From contig JADLEJ010000024.1 in assembly GCA_020846195.1 (NCBI GenBank), positions 1-64,000 on the forward strand: 64,000 bases of DNA, written 5' to 3'. Under the pieces are notes generated by a model, which saw only the letters and a program-made list of their open reading frames with translations, was not told where the DNA came from and made no database searches. Of the stretch, positions 52,119 to 61,977 are shown one piece after another. The position numbers were made by a program, and so were the translations under genes. Position 1 is the stretch's first letter. Each line of letters opens with the position of its first letter. Source of the DNA: Nitrospira sp. (GTDB taxonomy: Bacteria > Nitrospirota > Nitrospiria > Nitrospirales > Nitrospiraceae).

Positions 52119-55100
52119 GCGGACTGATTGGTGCGAGCCTGATTTCTACCCTCTGCGGCATGATCCGGGCTCTTCTGGAGATAGTGCTGCACATGGCCGG
52201 CAAGCTCTTCGACGAACGGCGACACAAACAAACGGCCGGAATCTTCAGCCGGAATATGCACCGTGCGACTCGATTCTATACCTAACTCCTGCCACCGATG
52301 CCGCGTGTCTGGAATGACGTCCTCAACCTGCCGATTGGACGCCACCACATTCACAATCCGCGCAGCAGTGGCCTCTACTCGATACCGAGCGACGGCAAGG
52401 AGCGTGGCCTCGGTCAATCGCTGCACTTGAAAGTCCCTGTCCTGGATATGATCGGTAAAGGACTGTGACAATAATGCCTGCACAACCTGCGTCTTACGGA
52501 CAACCGTCGCCCACCATTCATTCATCGGTAACTGCGCAATGCTTCGAATATCTCCGAGGATCTTGCCCAGCACGATCAAAGACATAAATGTTTTTGCCAC
52601 CAGGCGGTGCTTGTATCTGGTGTACGAATCAGGATGCCACGTGTCCATCATGAAGAGAGTGACCTGACAACCCAGCGCGGTGAGCTGCCTCGCCATTTCA
52701 TACCCGATCAGCCCTCCTGTACAAACGCCTCCGATCAGGTACGGTCCAGCGGGGTGCATGCGCCGCACTTCCTGCACATAGTGAGCGGCCATCTCCGGCA
52801 CCGAGGCGAACGGCGTTTCCTTACCGTCAAGCCCTCTCGCCTGCAATCCGTAGAGCGGCTGCGCTGCTCCGAGAATACGCGCCAGCTTTGCAAAGACAAG
52901 CACGTTTCCTCCGACGCCCGGCACCATAAACAACGGCACACCGGTTCCGCTCGGTTGTATCGCAACCAAGGACTGCCATAGCGGAACCCAGCTCGCCTTG
53001 GCCAGCACAGCGGCCAATTCGGCTATCGTAGGGGCTTGAAACAGAGTGGCCAGGGGAAGCTGCTTCCCGAACACGATCTCCAGCTGATAGAACAGCTGCG
53101 CCGCTTTGAGTGAATGTCCACCAAGGTCGAAGAAATTGTCGTGAATCCCGATTTCCTGCACCTCAAGAACCTGCTGCCACAACGCGGTTAACTGGACTTC
53201 CATCCCATTTCGAGGGCCGACACGCGGCTGGCCGGCGGTATGGCCCGACAACTCCGGCTGAGGCAACGCTCGCACATCGATTTTTTTATTGGCCGTTAAG
53301 GGGAAGGCCTCGAGGAAAACAAAAAACGACGGCACCATGTATTCAGGCAACACCGCCCGCAGGAAGGACCGCAGTTCTTCCGCTCCCGCCGCCTGTCCTT
53401 CCTGCGCAATCACATATGCCGCCAGCTGCTTGAAGCCGTGCTGATCGTCGCGTGCAGTCACGACGGTTTGCTTGATTTTTGGATGGCGGCCGAGGATGGC
53501 TTCGATTTCACCGAGCTCGATACGGAATCCTCGAATCTTGACCTGATGGTCTATTCGTCCTAGATGGACAATTCTCCCATCGGTTCGATACCGCCCAAGA
53601 TCGCCCGTTCGGTACAGTTTGACGCCAGGATGAGCCGAGAATGGATGAGGAATAAACCGATCCGCCGTGAGGTCCACGCGGCCATGATACCCTCGCGCCA
53701 CCCCATCCCCACCGATATAGATTTCTCCAGCCACACCGACCGGCACTGGCTGCAAGTGCGGATCGAGGAGATACACATCCGTGTTCGCGATCGGACGGCC
53801 GATGGTGATTTCAGAGGAATCTGCGGTAATCCGTTCAACGGTCGACCAGATCGTTGTTTCCGTCGGACCATACATGTTCCAGAGCGCCTGGGTTCTGCTT
53901 CGCAACGCAAGTGCAAGATCCTGAGGGAGCGCTTCGCCTCCACACAGAGCGGTCAATGCCGGACTGCCAGCCCATCCCGTCTCAAGCAGAAGCCTCCAGG
54001 TTGCGGGAGTCGCCTGCATGATGGTCGGCCGGACTCGTTCGATGGCGTCTCGAAGCTGATGCCCGTCCGTTGCAACTGCCCGGCTGGCAATCTCAACCCG
54101 TCCTCCCACAAGGAGCGGCAGATACAGTTCAAGTCCTGCAATGTCGAACGACAGCGTCGTGACAGAAAGAATTGTGTCCTTCCGAGTGCAGCCGGGCTGG
54201 CGCTTCATGGCCCACAGAAAATTCATCAGGGCACGATGCTGGATCTCCACCCCCTTCGGTTGCCCAGTCGATCCCGAGGTGTAGAGGATGTACGCGAGAT
54301 CGGAGCCTGAGGCCGAGGGCGGAAGATTGTGCGCATCGTCAGCAGAGAAGGCGAGCCCCTCGCGATCAAGACACCAGGCGCGGCACGACTGGCCGCTGAA
54401 ACGATCGGATAATGCCGCGGTTGTAATGACGAGCGAGGCTCCGGAATCTTCCACCATAAACCGGACACGGTCGCGAGGATAATCGGGATCGAGCGGCACA
54501 TAACATCCCCCGGCCTTCATGACCGCCAATAACGCCGGAACCATGTCCACGGACCGTTCCAGGCACACGCCGACGGCCACCCCCGGAGAAACGCCGATTG
54601 CCCGCAAGGCTCGAGCCAGCTGGTTGGCCTTCCCGTTGATCTCTCGATAGGTGAGCGTGCGACGATCCATCGAAACCGCAATGGCGTCAGGGACTTCTTC
54701 AGCTTGTCGTTCAATGTGCTCCGGCAGACAGTCCGTATGCGGGTACTCCGCCGCCGTTCGATTCCAGTCATACAAAATGCGCGAACGCTCCGCCTCCCCC
54801 AGCATCTTCAGCTCGGACACCCGAGCCTGCGGGTTCGACATGACACTCTCCATCAACGTCAGATAATGTCCGGCAAATCGCTCGACCGTCTCGCGCGCAA
54901 ATAAGGCGGAATTGAACGTGAAGTAGACTTTCTTCGCGACTTCCAATTCGATGGACAGGCTCAAATCGAATTGGGCCGAACCCGTCTCGACCTCGAATGG
55001 CTCCCACTCCAATCCATAGAGCTGAATATCCCCGATCGGCGCATTGACCATGTTGAATAACACCTGGACCAACGGCGCCATGCTCGCATCGCGTTCGACC

Positions 55101-58100
55101 TGAAGGCTTTCCACCAGCTTGTCGAACGGATAGTCCTGGTTAGCAAACGCGCCCAGCGCAGCGTTCTTCACACGCCCAAGAACATCCGTCACGAGAGGAT
55201 TGCCACCGATATCGACTCGAAGCACCAGGGTATTCACGAAGGTTCCGATCAGCTGCTCCATCGCGCTATGCGTCCGGTTCGCAATCGGACAACCGACGGC
55301 CACATCCACCTGGCCCGTATAGCGGCTCAAAAGCAGCTGGAAGCATGCCAGCATCGTCATAAAGGGAGTCATGTGCTGATTGGCGCTGAACTGTTTCAGC
55401 CGTTGGATCAAGGCATCCGGAATATCGACCGCGCACAGCCCTCCCTCGAACGTTTGAACGGCCGGCCTTGGAAAGTCCGTCGGAAGGTGCAGAAGAGGAA
55501 GCTGTTCCAGCGTTTTCGTCCAATACTGTTCTTGCGCGGCTAACACCGCTTCCGTCATACATCGGCGCTGCCAGACCGCATAGTCCACGTATTGGATGGG
55601 CGAGGTCATTTCAGGCAACGGTTGCCCCTGGCAGAGCGCATTGTAGTACGCGGCAAAATCGCGCCCGAGAATTCCGAAGGACCACTGATCGCCCACAATA
55701 TGATGAAGATTGAGCACGATCAGATGGTCGTCTTGATCGAGCGTAATCAGCGAGATTCTTGCAAGCGGCCCTTTCTCAAGATCGAATGGGCGAGCGCCCT
55801 CTTGTTCGGCCAGCCGCCGAGCTTCGGCCTCTCGTCGCTCCACCGGAATTCTGCGAAGGTCGATTTCAGCCAGGTGTGGAGACTCCCACGACGCGATCCG
55901 CTGCTCCAGCCCGGCCCCGGTCATCGCAAAGGTCGTTCGAAACGCTTCATGGCGCTGAGAGAGGACATTCACCGCCTGCCGGACCACAGGCATACTCAAC
56001 GCGCCTTTGTGCCGGGAGACGAACAACAGATTATACGCCGTCGCCTCCGGCGCCAGTTGCTGAACAAACCACATCCGCTGCTGCGAAAATGACAGCGGCA
56101 GCGCCCTCTCGCGCGAGACCGGCACAATCGGCGGCAGTGGCGGCGGCGCATTTCCCCGGTGCTGTTCCACGCGAATCAACGCAGCAATACCGGCAACCGT
56201 CGGCGACTCGAACATCGAACGCAACGGAAGCTCCACGCGAAACACGTCGCGAATGCGCGACACGACCTGTGTGGCGACAAGCGAATGGCCGCCCAGGGAA
56301 AAGAAGTTGCGATGGATATCGATCGACTGCTCCCCCAATACATCGCGCCAAATTTCAAGCAGGCCTTGTTCGATCGGATCGCGCGCCCGAATGAACGCGG
56401 TGTCGTTCCGGTTCTCGCCAAACGCATAGTCTTGAAGCGCCTGCCGGTCGACTTTGCCGCTGGAAAGACACGGGATGGCATCGACCGTAAACACGGCGGC
56501 AGGAACCATGTAGGACGGAAGCATCCGCTTGAGCAGCTCATGAAGATACGGGCTCGCTGAGCCCGGTGCCTGATCGGACGTCACAAAGGCAATGAGGCTT
56601 GGACCGGCCGCCATATCCTCTCGCACAACCACGGCCACGTCGCGGACTCCCGGCAACCCACGCAGGGCTGCTTCAATTTCGCCAAGCTCGATGCGATACC
56701 CTCGCACTTTCACTTGGCCGTCTGCGCGCCCGATATATTCGATATTCCCGTCCTGGCGCATCACACCGAGATCGCCCGTCTTATAGACGCGGGATCCCGG
56801 AACAAATGGATTGGAGAGAAACTTGGCGTTCGTCAGTTCCGGCAGGTTCAGATACCCTCGCGCCAAGCCGGCTCCACCGATCGCAATCTCTCCCACCACT
56901 CCAATAGGAACCGGAGACAATCGTTCATCCAACACGTAGACAGCGGCACCGGCGATGGGCTTTCCGATTGGAATGCGCCCACCCAGCTCAGTTCCGGTCG
57001 TCTTGTACACCGTCGACCACACCGTCGCTTCCGTCGGCCCATACTCGTTATACAGCGCCGCCTCTTGAAGCCGTTCATAGTGCCGCCGCAACAACGACAC
57101 GGGAAGACTTTCCCCTGCAGACACCACCACCCGGAGGGACTTGAGCGCCGCAGCAACAGCCGCATCGCGCAGCATCGCTTCATATAACGACGGCACAAGC
57201 ACGACGTGGGACACCTGATGCCGGGCGATCAGCGCTCCAAGTTGATGCGGATCTCGATAATGGTCTTCCGTTGGGATGACGAGAGTTCCTGCATGCAGGA
57301 GCGTCCAGAAAATACTCGTGACGGACCCGTCGAATGCAATCGGAAAGGTCAGCAGGCAGCACTCGACGGGATCGTTGTAGTACTGCAGCCGCGCCAGAAG
57401 CGAGTGCAGAAGCGCGCCGTGCGTAATCTCCACACCCTTCGGCCGCCCCGTCGACCCGGACGTGTAGATCACATAGGCAGCATGATCGAGCTCCTGTTTC
57501 GGCCATCTCATCTGTTGTGCGTTATCGGGCGGCTCCGCGCCGGCGAACGACTCCAGCTCAATGACCGGTCCGCCACTGTATGGAAGCGCGGCTCGCAAAT
57601 GCCGTTGCGTCACCAAGAGTGCGACGCCGGCGTCCTCGAGAATCACTCGTTGACGCTGTTCCGGCGCACGGGCATCCAACGGCACATACGCGGCGCCGGC
57701 TTTCAGAATGCCGAGAATTCCGATGAGACTGGAGGTCGATCGATCGACACATAACCCGACCCGAACATTTCTTCCTCCCGTGGCGCCATGCACCGCCCTG
57801 GCAAGCCTGTCCACACGCACCGCGAGCTCGCGATAAGACAACCGGTCTTCCCCGCACACCACGGCTGCTCTCTCGGGAGCCTGCGCAAGACGAGCCTCGA
57901 TCATTGGCAGAATCGACGTGGCCTGCCGCACATCGACCGTACTGCGGTTCCACTCGACCACAAGTTGCTGCCGTTCGTCCGGTGTCAACAGCGGCAGCTC
58001 CAGAAGACGCGATGCGGGATTTTCTAGCAGGCCTTTCAAGAGGAGCTCGATCTGGGCAAGCATGCGATCGACCGTTCCACCGTCGAACAACGCCCGGTCA

Positions 58101-61100
58101 TAGAGCATCACCAGCTCAAGGCCATCGATTCCATTAACCACCAACACCGTCAGATCGAGTTCGACGGCCACATCGTCGATCGGGACATGACTGACCGACA
58201 GCCCATCAAGATGCAACTCGCTGAGAGGATCGTCCTCCCACACAATCATAATATTGAACACATGCGGAGAGTCGGCGGATTTTCGCCCCTTGAGCGCACC
58301 GATCACCCGTTCGAACGGCACATCCTGATGGTCATAGGCGTCGCAAACGGTCTGGCGAGCGAGGCGGAGAAGCTGCTCTCCCGTCTCGACATCGGAGAGG
58401 TCCATGCGCAAAGCCACGGTATTGGCGCAATATCCCACCACATCCTGCCACTGCGACTGACGGCGATTCGCCAAAACCGTCCCGACCACGATATCTGTCG
58501 TCCTGGTGGCGCGCTGCAGCCAGGCGCACAACGCGGAATAGACCGTCATAAATTTGGTCGTGCCCTGCCGGCTGCAGAACGCTCCCAGGTCCGCTACCAT
58601 CGCCCCTGGTAAAACACGGGCTCTGGATCCTCCCTGGAACTTCGGCACACGCGGGCGCGGGCGATCAGAGGGCAGCTCGAGCAAGGAGGGCAGGTGGTCC
58701 AACTGACGCTGCCAATAGCCCGTCTGCGCAACGTACCGCTCACTCTCCACCTGATCTCTCTGCCATTGGCTAAAGTCCAGGTAGGATCTCTGCGAATGCG
58801 AGCCGTCTCTCTCGCGATTGTTGACTCGCGACAGATATTGTTTCGTGAGTTCCCGGCAGAGGACGCGTAAGGACCATCCATCGGACACAAGACGATGGAC
58901 GGTCAGGATGCAGAGATGCTCCCTATCGCCTAATTCAAGCAGCAGCACTCTGAGCAAGGGAGGGCTTCCCAAGTCAAAGGGAACGAGCACTTCCTCCCGT
59001 ACTCTCCGTCTTATTTCTGCGTCACGATTCAGGGAGGAGATCCCGCGTAAAGAAATCTGCGCGACCTTCACGACCGCCCCTGCCGACGTGGCTTGATAGG
59101 GAACCTCGCCGATCGAGGCGAACCCCATCCTCAATACGTCATGCTGCTGCACCAGCTCCTGGATGCCGGCCGTGAAAGCAGGCAGATCCAACGGCCCCGC
59201 CAACCTTATCCCAAGAGAGATGTGATTCAACGCACTGCCAGGCTGGACTTGCTCCAAGAACCAGAGCCGCTCCTGACTGCAGGAAAGCGGATGCCGCCCC
59301 ACTTCCCCACCCTCTTGCAGCAGACCGCTCTCAGTTAACTCTACTGCAGCTCCCCGCGAACGTAACCGGCGTGCTGTTGCTGAAACAGGCTCCGAGCGAG
59401 ACGCCACAAGATAGGCCGCAAGATCTCGCACTGTCCCCTGCCCAAATAGCTGGCCGAATGAAAGCTCGACTCCGAACTCCTGCTCAAGTCGATTCTTGAC
59501 CAAACTAGTCCCGAGAGAATCCAACCCAATATTGACCAAGGGCATTCCTGTCTCGATTGCGGAGACCGGCAGACCAGCTTGCTCGGCAAAGACGCGCTTC
59601 ACATGCGCCTCTATCGTTTCACCGATCGTAAATGGGTCGTGCGCGTTTTGAGAGCCGTCAAATCCTGAGGTGGAATCAGTCTCTGTTCCTTCCGATATGA
59701 GCATCTGGGCGGCGACCACCGCCAAGGACTGATCCAGATAGGCCTTTCGACAGGCCTGCCGTTGGACTTTTCCGCTTGATGTCTTTGGAATCGTCCCGTG
59801 ACGCACCAGCACAACCCCCCACACCGGGACTTCAAACCGTTCCGCCAACGTCACGCGAACGGCTGTCGCCACTTCGTCGGCCCGCAGATCTTGTTGCCGA
59901 TCGACTTCCAGCACAACGATCAGGCGTTCAGCTTCGTCCACGTCGACCGAGAACGCCACGCACCCGCCATTCCGCGCCATGGGATGGCAGGCTTCAACCG
60001 CTGCCTCTAAATCCTGCGGGTAGATGTTCCTCCCGTTGAGGATAATCAAATCCTTAAGGCGGCCTGTAATGACCAGCTGTCCATCGCTGAAGAACCCCAA
60101 GTCTCCTGTACGAAGGAACGACTCGCCGGACCGGCCGGAAACCTGAGCGTTGAAGGTCTCAACGGTCGCCTCCGTCCTCCGCCAATACCCTAAGGCTACG
60201 CTTGGACTGGATATCCAGATCTCTCCAACTTGCCCAGCCGCACATTCCACCCCGCTTTCAGGCTCAACGATAATAACCCGAGAGCCAGGAAGCGGGTGAC
60301 CGCACCCGACAAGCTCACGGGCACCGGCCGTATCCGGGCTTCGCACTTCGACCCGATGCGACTCCAGCGCAGCCGAATCCACCGTAACCGTATGGGGAGC
60401 TTCAGACCGCGACGTACTGGAGACAACCAGCGTTGCCTCAGCCAACCCATAGGCCGGCATGAAGGCATTCCCCTGGAACCCGTGCGGAGCAAACGTCTGA
60501 GTAAATGCCGCAATCATCCGGTGATGAATCGGCTCGGCGCCACAACTGGCCACGGCCCAGCGCGCAAGATCGCCTGACCAGCCAGGCTGTTTCTGATAGG
60601 CCTTTACGCAGGCCTCGTAGGCAAAGCTCGGCGCGCCGCTATGCGTGATATCCCACCGGTCGATGGCTTCAAGCCAGCGGAGTGGCCGACGAAGAAATGT
60701 GAGCGGAGATAAGAGGAACGCTGGAATACCAGCATAGAAGGGGGCCAGAATCCCATGCACCAATCCATAGTCGTGAAAATAGGGAAGCCAGCACAACGAA
60801 CGGCTCTCAGCATCGACTCCGGCGGTCTGGTGGATAGCGTCGCATTGAGCGAGAACATTGCGGTGACTGATCATCACGCCACGCGGTGTCGCCGTTGAGC
60901 CTGACGTATATTGTAAATAGGCCAGGTCCGACATTGGCGAACGGTGTTCTAGGCTTGGCCATTCCTCGCCTGCAGGTTGATCGGTAGCCAGCCAGTGAAT
61001 CTGACGATCCATCACTACAAAGGATTGCTCTGCGCACTGAGCCTGAATGCCGGCCGTCGTTAGAACGAGCGTGGCTTGTGCATCGTCCAGAATGGCCTGG

Positions 61101-61429
61101 AGGCGCGAGAGGCTATGCTTGCGTCTGATGGGATCCGGCGCGGGGGCCGGAACAGGAACGAGGCCGGCTTGGATACAAGCCCAGAAGGCCACCACCACTT
61201 CGAGTCCGGGAGGATACATCAGCAGTGCGCGAGCACCTGGCTCAACACGCGCACCCAGCGCTTTTGCAAGCGTATTTACTTCGCCCGCAAGATCGCCCCA
61301 TGTTAGCTGACGGTCTATCGCAGCGATGTCTTTGAGATAAGCATAGGCCAATCCGCCACCGGCCTGCTCACAGCGGTAGGCAAATAATTCGGCAAGGGTG
61401 CGGACTGATAGCGGTACTGATTCGTTCAT
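52115..61429 (-). CDS. nonribosomal peptide synthetase, FAAL-ACP-C-A-T-C-A-T-TE
   Basis: A 3104-residue megasynthase (numbering from ATG 61429; a TTG at 61456 is the alternative). Domains in order: fatty acyl-AMP ligase about 1-590 (YTSGSTATPRGVMISH, HDYGLVHGILAPFY), acyl carrier 603-680 (Ser638), condensation 713-1140, adenylation 1165-1665, carrier 1680-1755 (Ser1716), condensation 1777-2205, adenylation 2230-2725, carrier 2740-2812 (Ser2773), thioesterase from 2830. It would join a fatty acid to two amino acids. The second adenylation pocket reads DILQLGMIW, one change from the known Gly code; the first reads DGTVVAEVW, which I cannot assign. Oddities: condensation domain 1 has HRLVSDG instead of HHxxxDG (Arg846), condensation domain 2 has HHIVGDQ, and the thioesterase nucleophile is Cys2903 (GVCTG). 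No epimerase. It forms an operon with the exporter and phosphopantetheinyl transferase. Confidence 0.93.
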   Translation of the reverse strand: MNESVPLSVRTLAELFAYRCEQAGGGLAYAYLKDIAAIDRQLTWGDLAGEVNTLAKALGARVEPGARALLMYPPGLEVVVAFWACIQAGLVPVPAPAPDPIRRKHSLSRLQAILDDAQATLVLTTAGIQAQCAEQSFVVMDRQIHWLATDQPAGEEWPSLEHRSPMSDLAYLQYTSGSTATPRGVMISHRNVLAQCDAIHQTAGVDAESRSLCWLPYFHDYGLVHGILAPFYAGIPAFLLSPLTFLRRPLRWLEAIDRWDITHSGAPSFAYEACVKAYQKQPGWSGDLARWAVASCGAEPIHHRMIAAFTQTFAPHGFQGNAFMPAYGLAEATLVVSSTSRSEAPHTVTVDSAALESHRVEVRSPDTAGARELVGCGHPLPGSRVIIVEPESGVECAAGQVGEIWISSPSVALGYWRRTEATVETFNAQVSGRSGESFLRTGDLGFFSDGQLVITGRLKDLIILNGRNIYPQDLEAAVEACHPMARNGGCVAFSVDVDEAERLIVVLEVDRQQDLRADEVATAVRVTLAERFEVPVWGVVLVRHGTIPKTSSGKVQRQACRKAYLDQSLAVVAAQMLISEGTETDSTSGFDGSQNAHDPFTIGETIEAHVKRVFAEQAGLPVSAIETGMPLVNIGLDSLGTSLVKNRLEQEFGVELSFGQLFGQGTVRDLAAYLVASRSEPVSATARRLRSRGAAVELTESGLLQEGGEVGRHPLSCSQERLWFLEQVQPGSALNHISLGIRLAGPLDLPAFTAGIQELVQQHDVLRMGFASIGEVPYQATSAGAVVKVAQISLRGISSLNRDAEIRRRVREEVLVPFDLGSPPLLRVLLLELGDREHLCILTVHRLVSDGWSLRVLCRELTKQYLSRVNNRERDGSHSQRSYLDFSQWQRDQVESERYVAQTGYWQRQLDHLPSLLELPSDRPRPRVPKFQGGSRARVLPGAMVADLGAFCSRQGTTKFMTVYSALCAWLQRATRTTDIVVGTVLANRRQSQWQDVVGYCANTVALRMDLSDVETGEQLLRLARQTVCDAYDHQDVPFERVIGALKGRKSADSPHVFNIMIVWEDDPLSELHLDGLSVSHVPIDDVAVELDLTVLVVNGIDGLELVMLYDRALFDGGTVDRMLAQIELLLKGLLENPASRLLELPLLTPDERQQLVVEWNRSTVDVRQATSILPMIEARLAQAPERAAVVCGEDRLSYRELAVRVDRLARAVHGATGGRNVRVGLCVDRSTSSLIGILGILKAGAAYVPLDARAPEQRQRVILEDAGVALLVTQRHLRAALPYSGGPVIELESFAGAEPPDNAQQMRWPKQELDHAAYVIYTSGSTGRPKGVEITHGALLHSLLARLQYYNDPVECCLLTFPIAFDGSVTSIFWTLLHAGTLVIPTEDHYRDPHQLGALIARHQVSHVVLVPSLYEAMLRDAAVAAALKSLRVVVSAGESLPVSLLRRHYERLQEAALYNEYGPTEATVWSTVYKTTGTELGGRIPIGKPIAGAAVYVLDERLSPVPIGVVGEIAIGGAGLARGYLNLPELTNAKFLSNPFVPGSRVYKTGDLGVMRQDGNIEYIGRADGQVKVRGYRIELGEIEAALRGLPGVRDVAVVVREDMAAGPSLIAFVTSDQAPGSASPYLHELLKRMLPSYMVPAAVFTVDAIPCLSSGKVDRQALQDYAFGENRNDTAFIRARDPIEQGLLEIWRDVLGEQSIDIHRNFFSLGGHSLVATQVVSRIRDVFRVELPLRSMFESPTVAGIAALIRVEQHRGNAPPPLPPIVPVSRERALPLSFSQQRMWFVQQLAPEATAYNLLFVSRHKGALSMPVVRQAVNVLSQRHEAFRTTFAMTGAGLEQRIASWESPHLAEIDLRRIPVERREAEARRLAEQEGARPFDLEKGPLARISLITLDQDDHLIVLNLHHIVGDQWSFGILGRDFAAYYNALCQGQPLPEMTSPIQYVDYAVWQRRCMTEAVLAAQEQYWTKTLEQLPLLHLPTDFPRPAVQTFEGGLCAVDIPDALIQRLKQFSANQHMTPFMTMLACFQLLLSRYTGQVDVAVGCPIANRTHSAMEQLIGTFVNTLVLRVDIGGNPLVTDVLGRVKNAALGAFANQDYPFDKLVESLQVERDASMAPLVQVLFNMVNAPIGDIQLYGLEWEPFEVETGSAQFDLSLSIELEVAKKVYFTFNSALFARETVERFAGHYLTLMESVMSNPQARVSELKMLGEAERSRILYDWNRTAAEYPHTDCLPEHIERQAEEVPDAIAVSMDRRTLTYREINGKANQLARALRAIGVSPGVAVGVCLERSVDMVPALLAVMKAGGCYVPLDPDYPRDRVRFMVEDSGASLVITTAALSDRFSGQSCRAWCLDREGLAFSADDAHNLPPSASGSDLAYILYTSGSTGQPKGVEIQHRALMNFLWAMKRQPGCTRKDTILSVTTLSFDIAGLELYLPLLVGGRVEIASRAVATDGHQLRDAIERVRPTIMQATPATWRLLLETGWAGSPALTALCGGEALPQDLALALRSRTQALWNMYGPTETTIWSTVERITADSSEITIGRPIANTDVYLLDPHLQPVPVGVAGEIYIGGDGVARGYHGRVDLTADRFIPHPFSAHPGVKLYRTGDLGRYRTDGRIVHLGRIDHQVKIRGFRIELGEIEAILGRHPKIKQTVVTARDDQHGFKQLAAYVIAQEGQAAGAEELRSFLRAVLPEYMVPSFFVFLEAFPLTANKKIDVRALPQPELSGHTAGQPRVGPRNGMEVQLTALWQQVLEVQEIGIHDNFFDLGGHSLKAAQLFYQLEIVFGKQLPLATLFQAPTIAELAAVLAKASWVPLWQSLVAIQPSGTGVPLFMVPGVGGNVLVFAKLARILGAAQPLYGLQARGLDGKETPFASVPEMAAHYVQEVRRMHPAGPYLIGGVCTGGLIGYEMARQLTALGCQVTLFMMDTWHPDSYTRYKHRLVAKTFMSLIVLGKILGDIRSIAQLPMNEWWATVVRKTQVVQALLSQSFTDHIQDRDFQVQRLTEATLLAVARYRVEATAARIVNVVASNRQVEDVIPDTRHRWQELGIESSRTVHIPAEDSGRLFVSPFVEELAGHVQHYLQKSPDHAAEGRNQARTNQSA

Positions 61430-61802
61430 GCACGCAAATGAGCGGCTAGGAAACAATACATCCGAACAGCTCGATACAAGTTAGATTTTATGCCCGCTCA
61501 GGCGGAATTTCTATCGTTACGGAAGGATAATATGGCGCGCGGCATTCTAGAAGGGATTTTTTATTCTATGCGCACAACAGGCTTGCGAGACTTCACGCCG
61601 CGTTACGCCTCAGAGGAATACTGCATCTTACCAGGAGACTGGCAACACAGCGCAATTCGTTCTTCGATAAGTTCGAGATGGTATTGCTCTCCCTGAGAGA
61701 AAACTCATTGAAATATCACGGCTCTCATTGTAAGCTCACCATCCACAGCTTGATCGGTCAGGGGTGCGCGTCTTTCAGGCCTCCCCATTCAGTATGTTGC
61801 CA
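61430..61802. other. 373-base intergenic region before the synthetase gene
   Basis: This stretch separates the leftward synthetase gene from tRNA-Ser and is more AT-rich than its surroundings. It should hold the synthetase promoter, but no convincing -35/-10 pair was found on the minus strand, so an alternative sigma factor is possible. On the plus strand TTGAAA at 61708-61713 with TAAGCT 17 bases later may serve tRNA-Ser. A 68-codon open frame at 61490-61696 has no ribosome site or family features and is not called. Confidence 0.5.
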
Positions 61803-61892
61803 GGAGAGGTGCCAGAGTGGCCGAATGGACTCGCCTCGAAAGCGGGCGTCCTCGCAAGGGGACCGTGGGTTCAAATCCCACCCTCTCCGCCA
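61803..61892 (+). tRNA. tRNA-Ser (anticodon CGA)
   Basis: A class II tRNA of 90 nt. The acceptor stem GGAGAGG pairs with CCTCTCC, followed by discriminator G and encoded CCA. The anticodon loop CTCGAAA gives CGA. A long variable arm (GCGTCCTCGCAAGGGGACC) and the T-loop GTTCAAATC are present. Confidence 0.97.
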
Positions 61893-61977
61893 AGCAACGC
61901 TTCGTATAGCCTACCGTTCTTAATCGCGTTATCGAAACATCGCAGGTGGATCAACACCGTTCGCGTACCCTCCCCCC

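Noticed and set aside
61490..61696. 68-codon gene between the synthetase and tRNA-Ser
   Set aside because: No ribosome site, no family resemblance, and it lies in the presumed synthetase promoter region.
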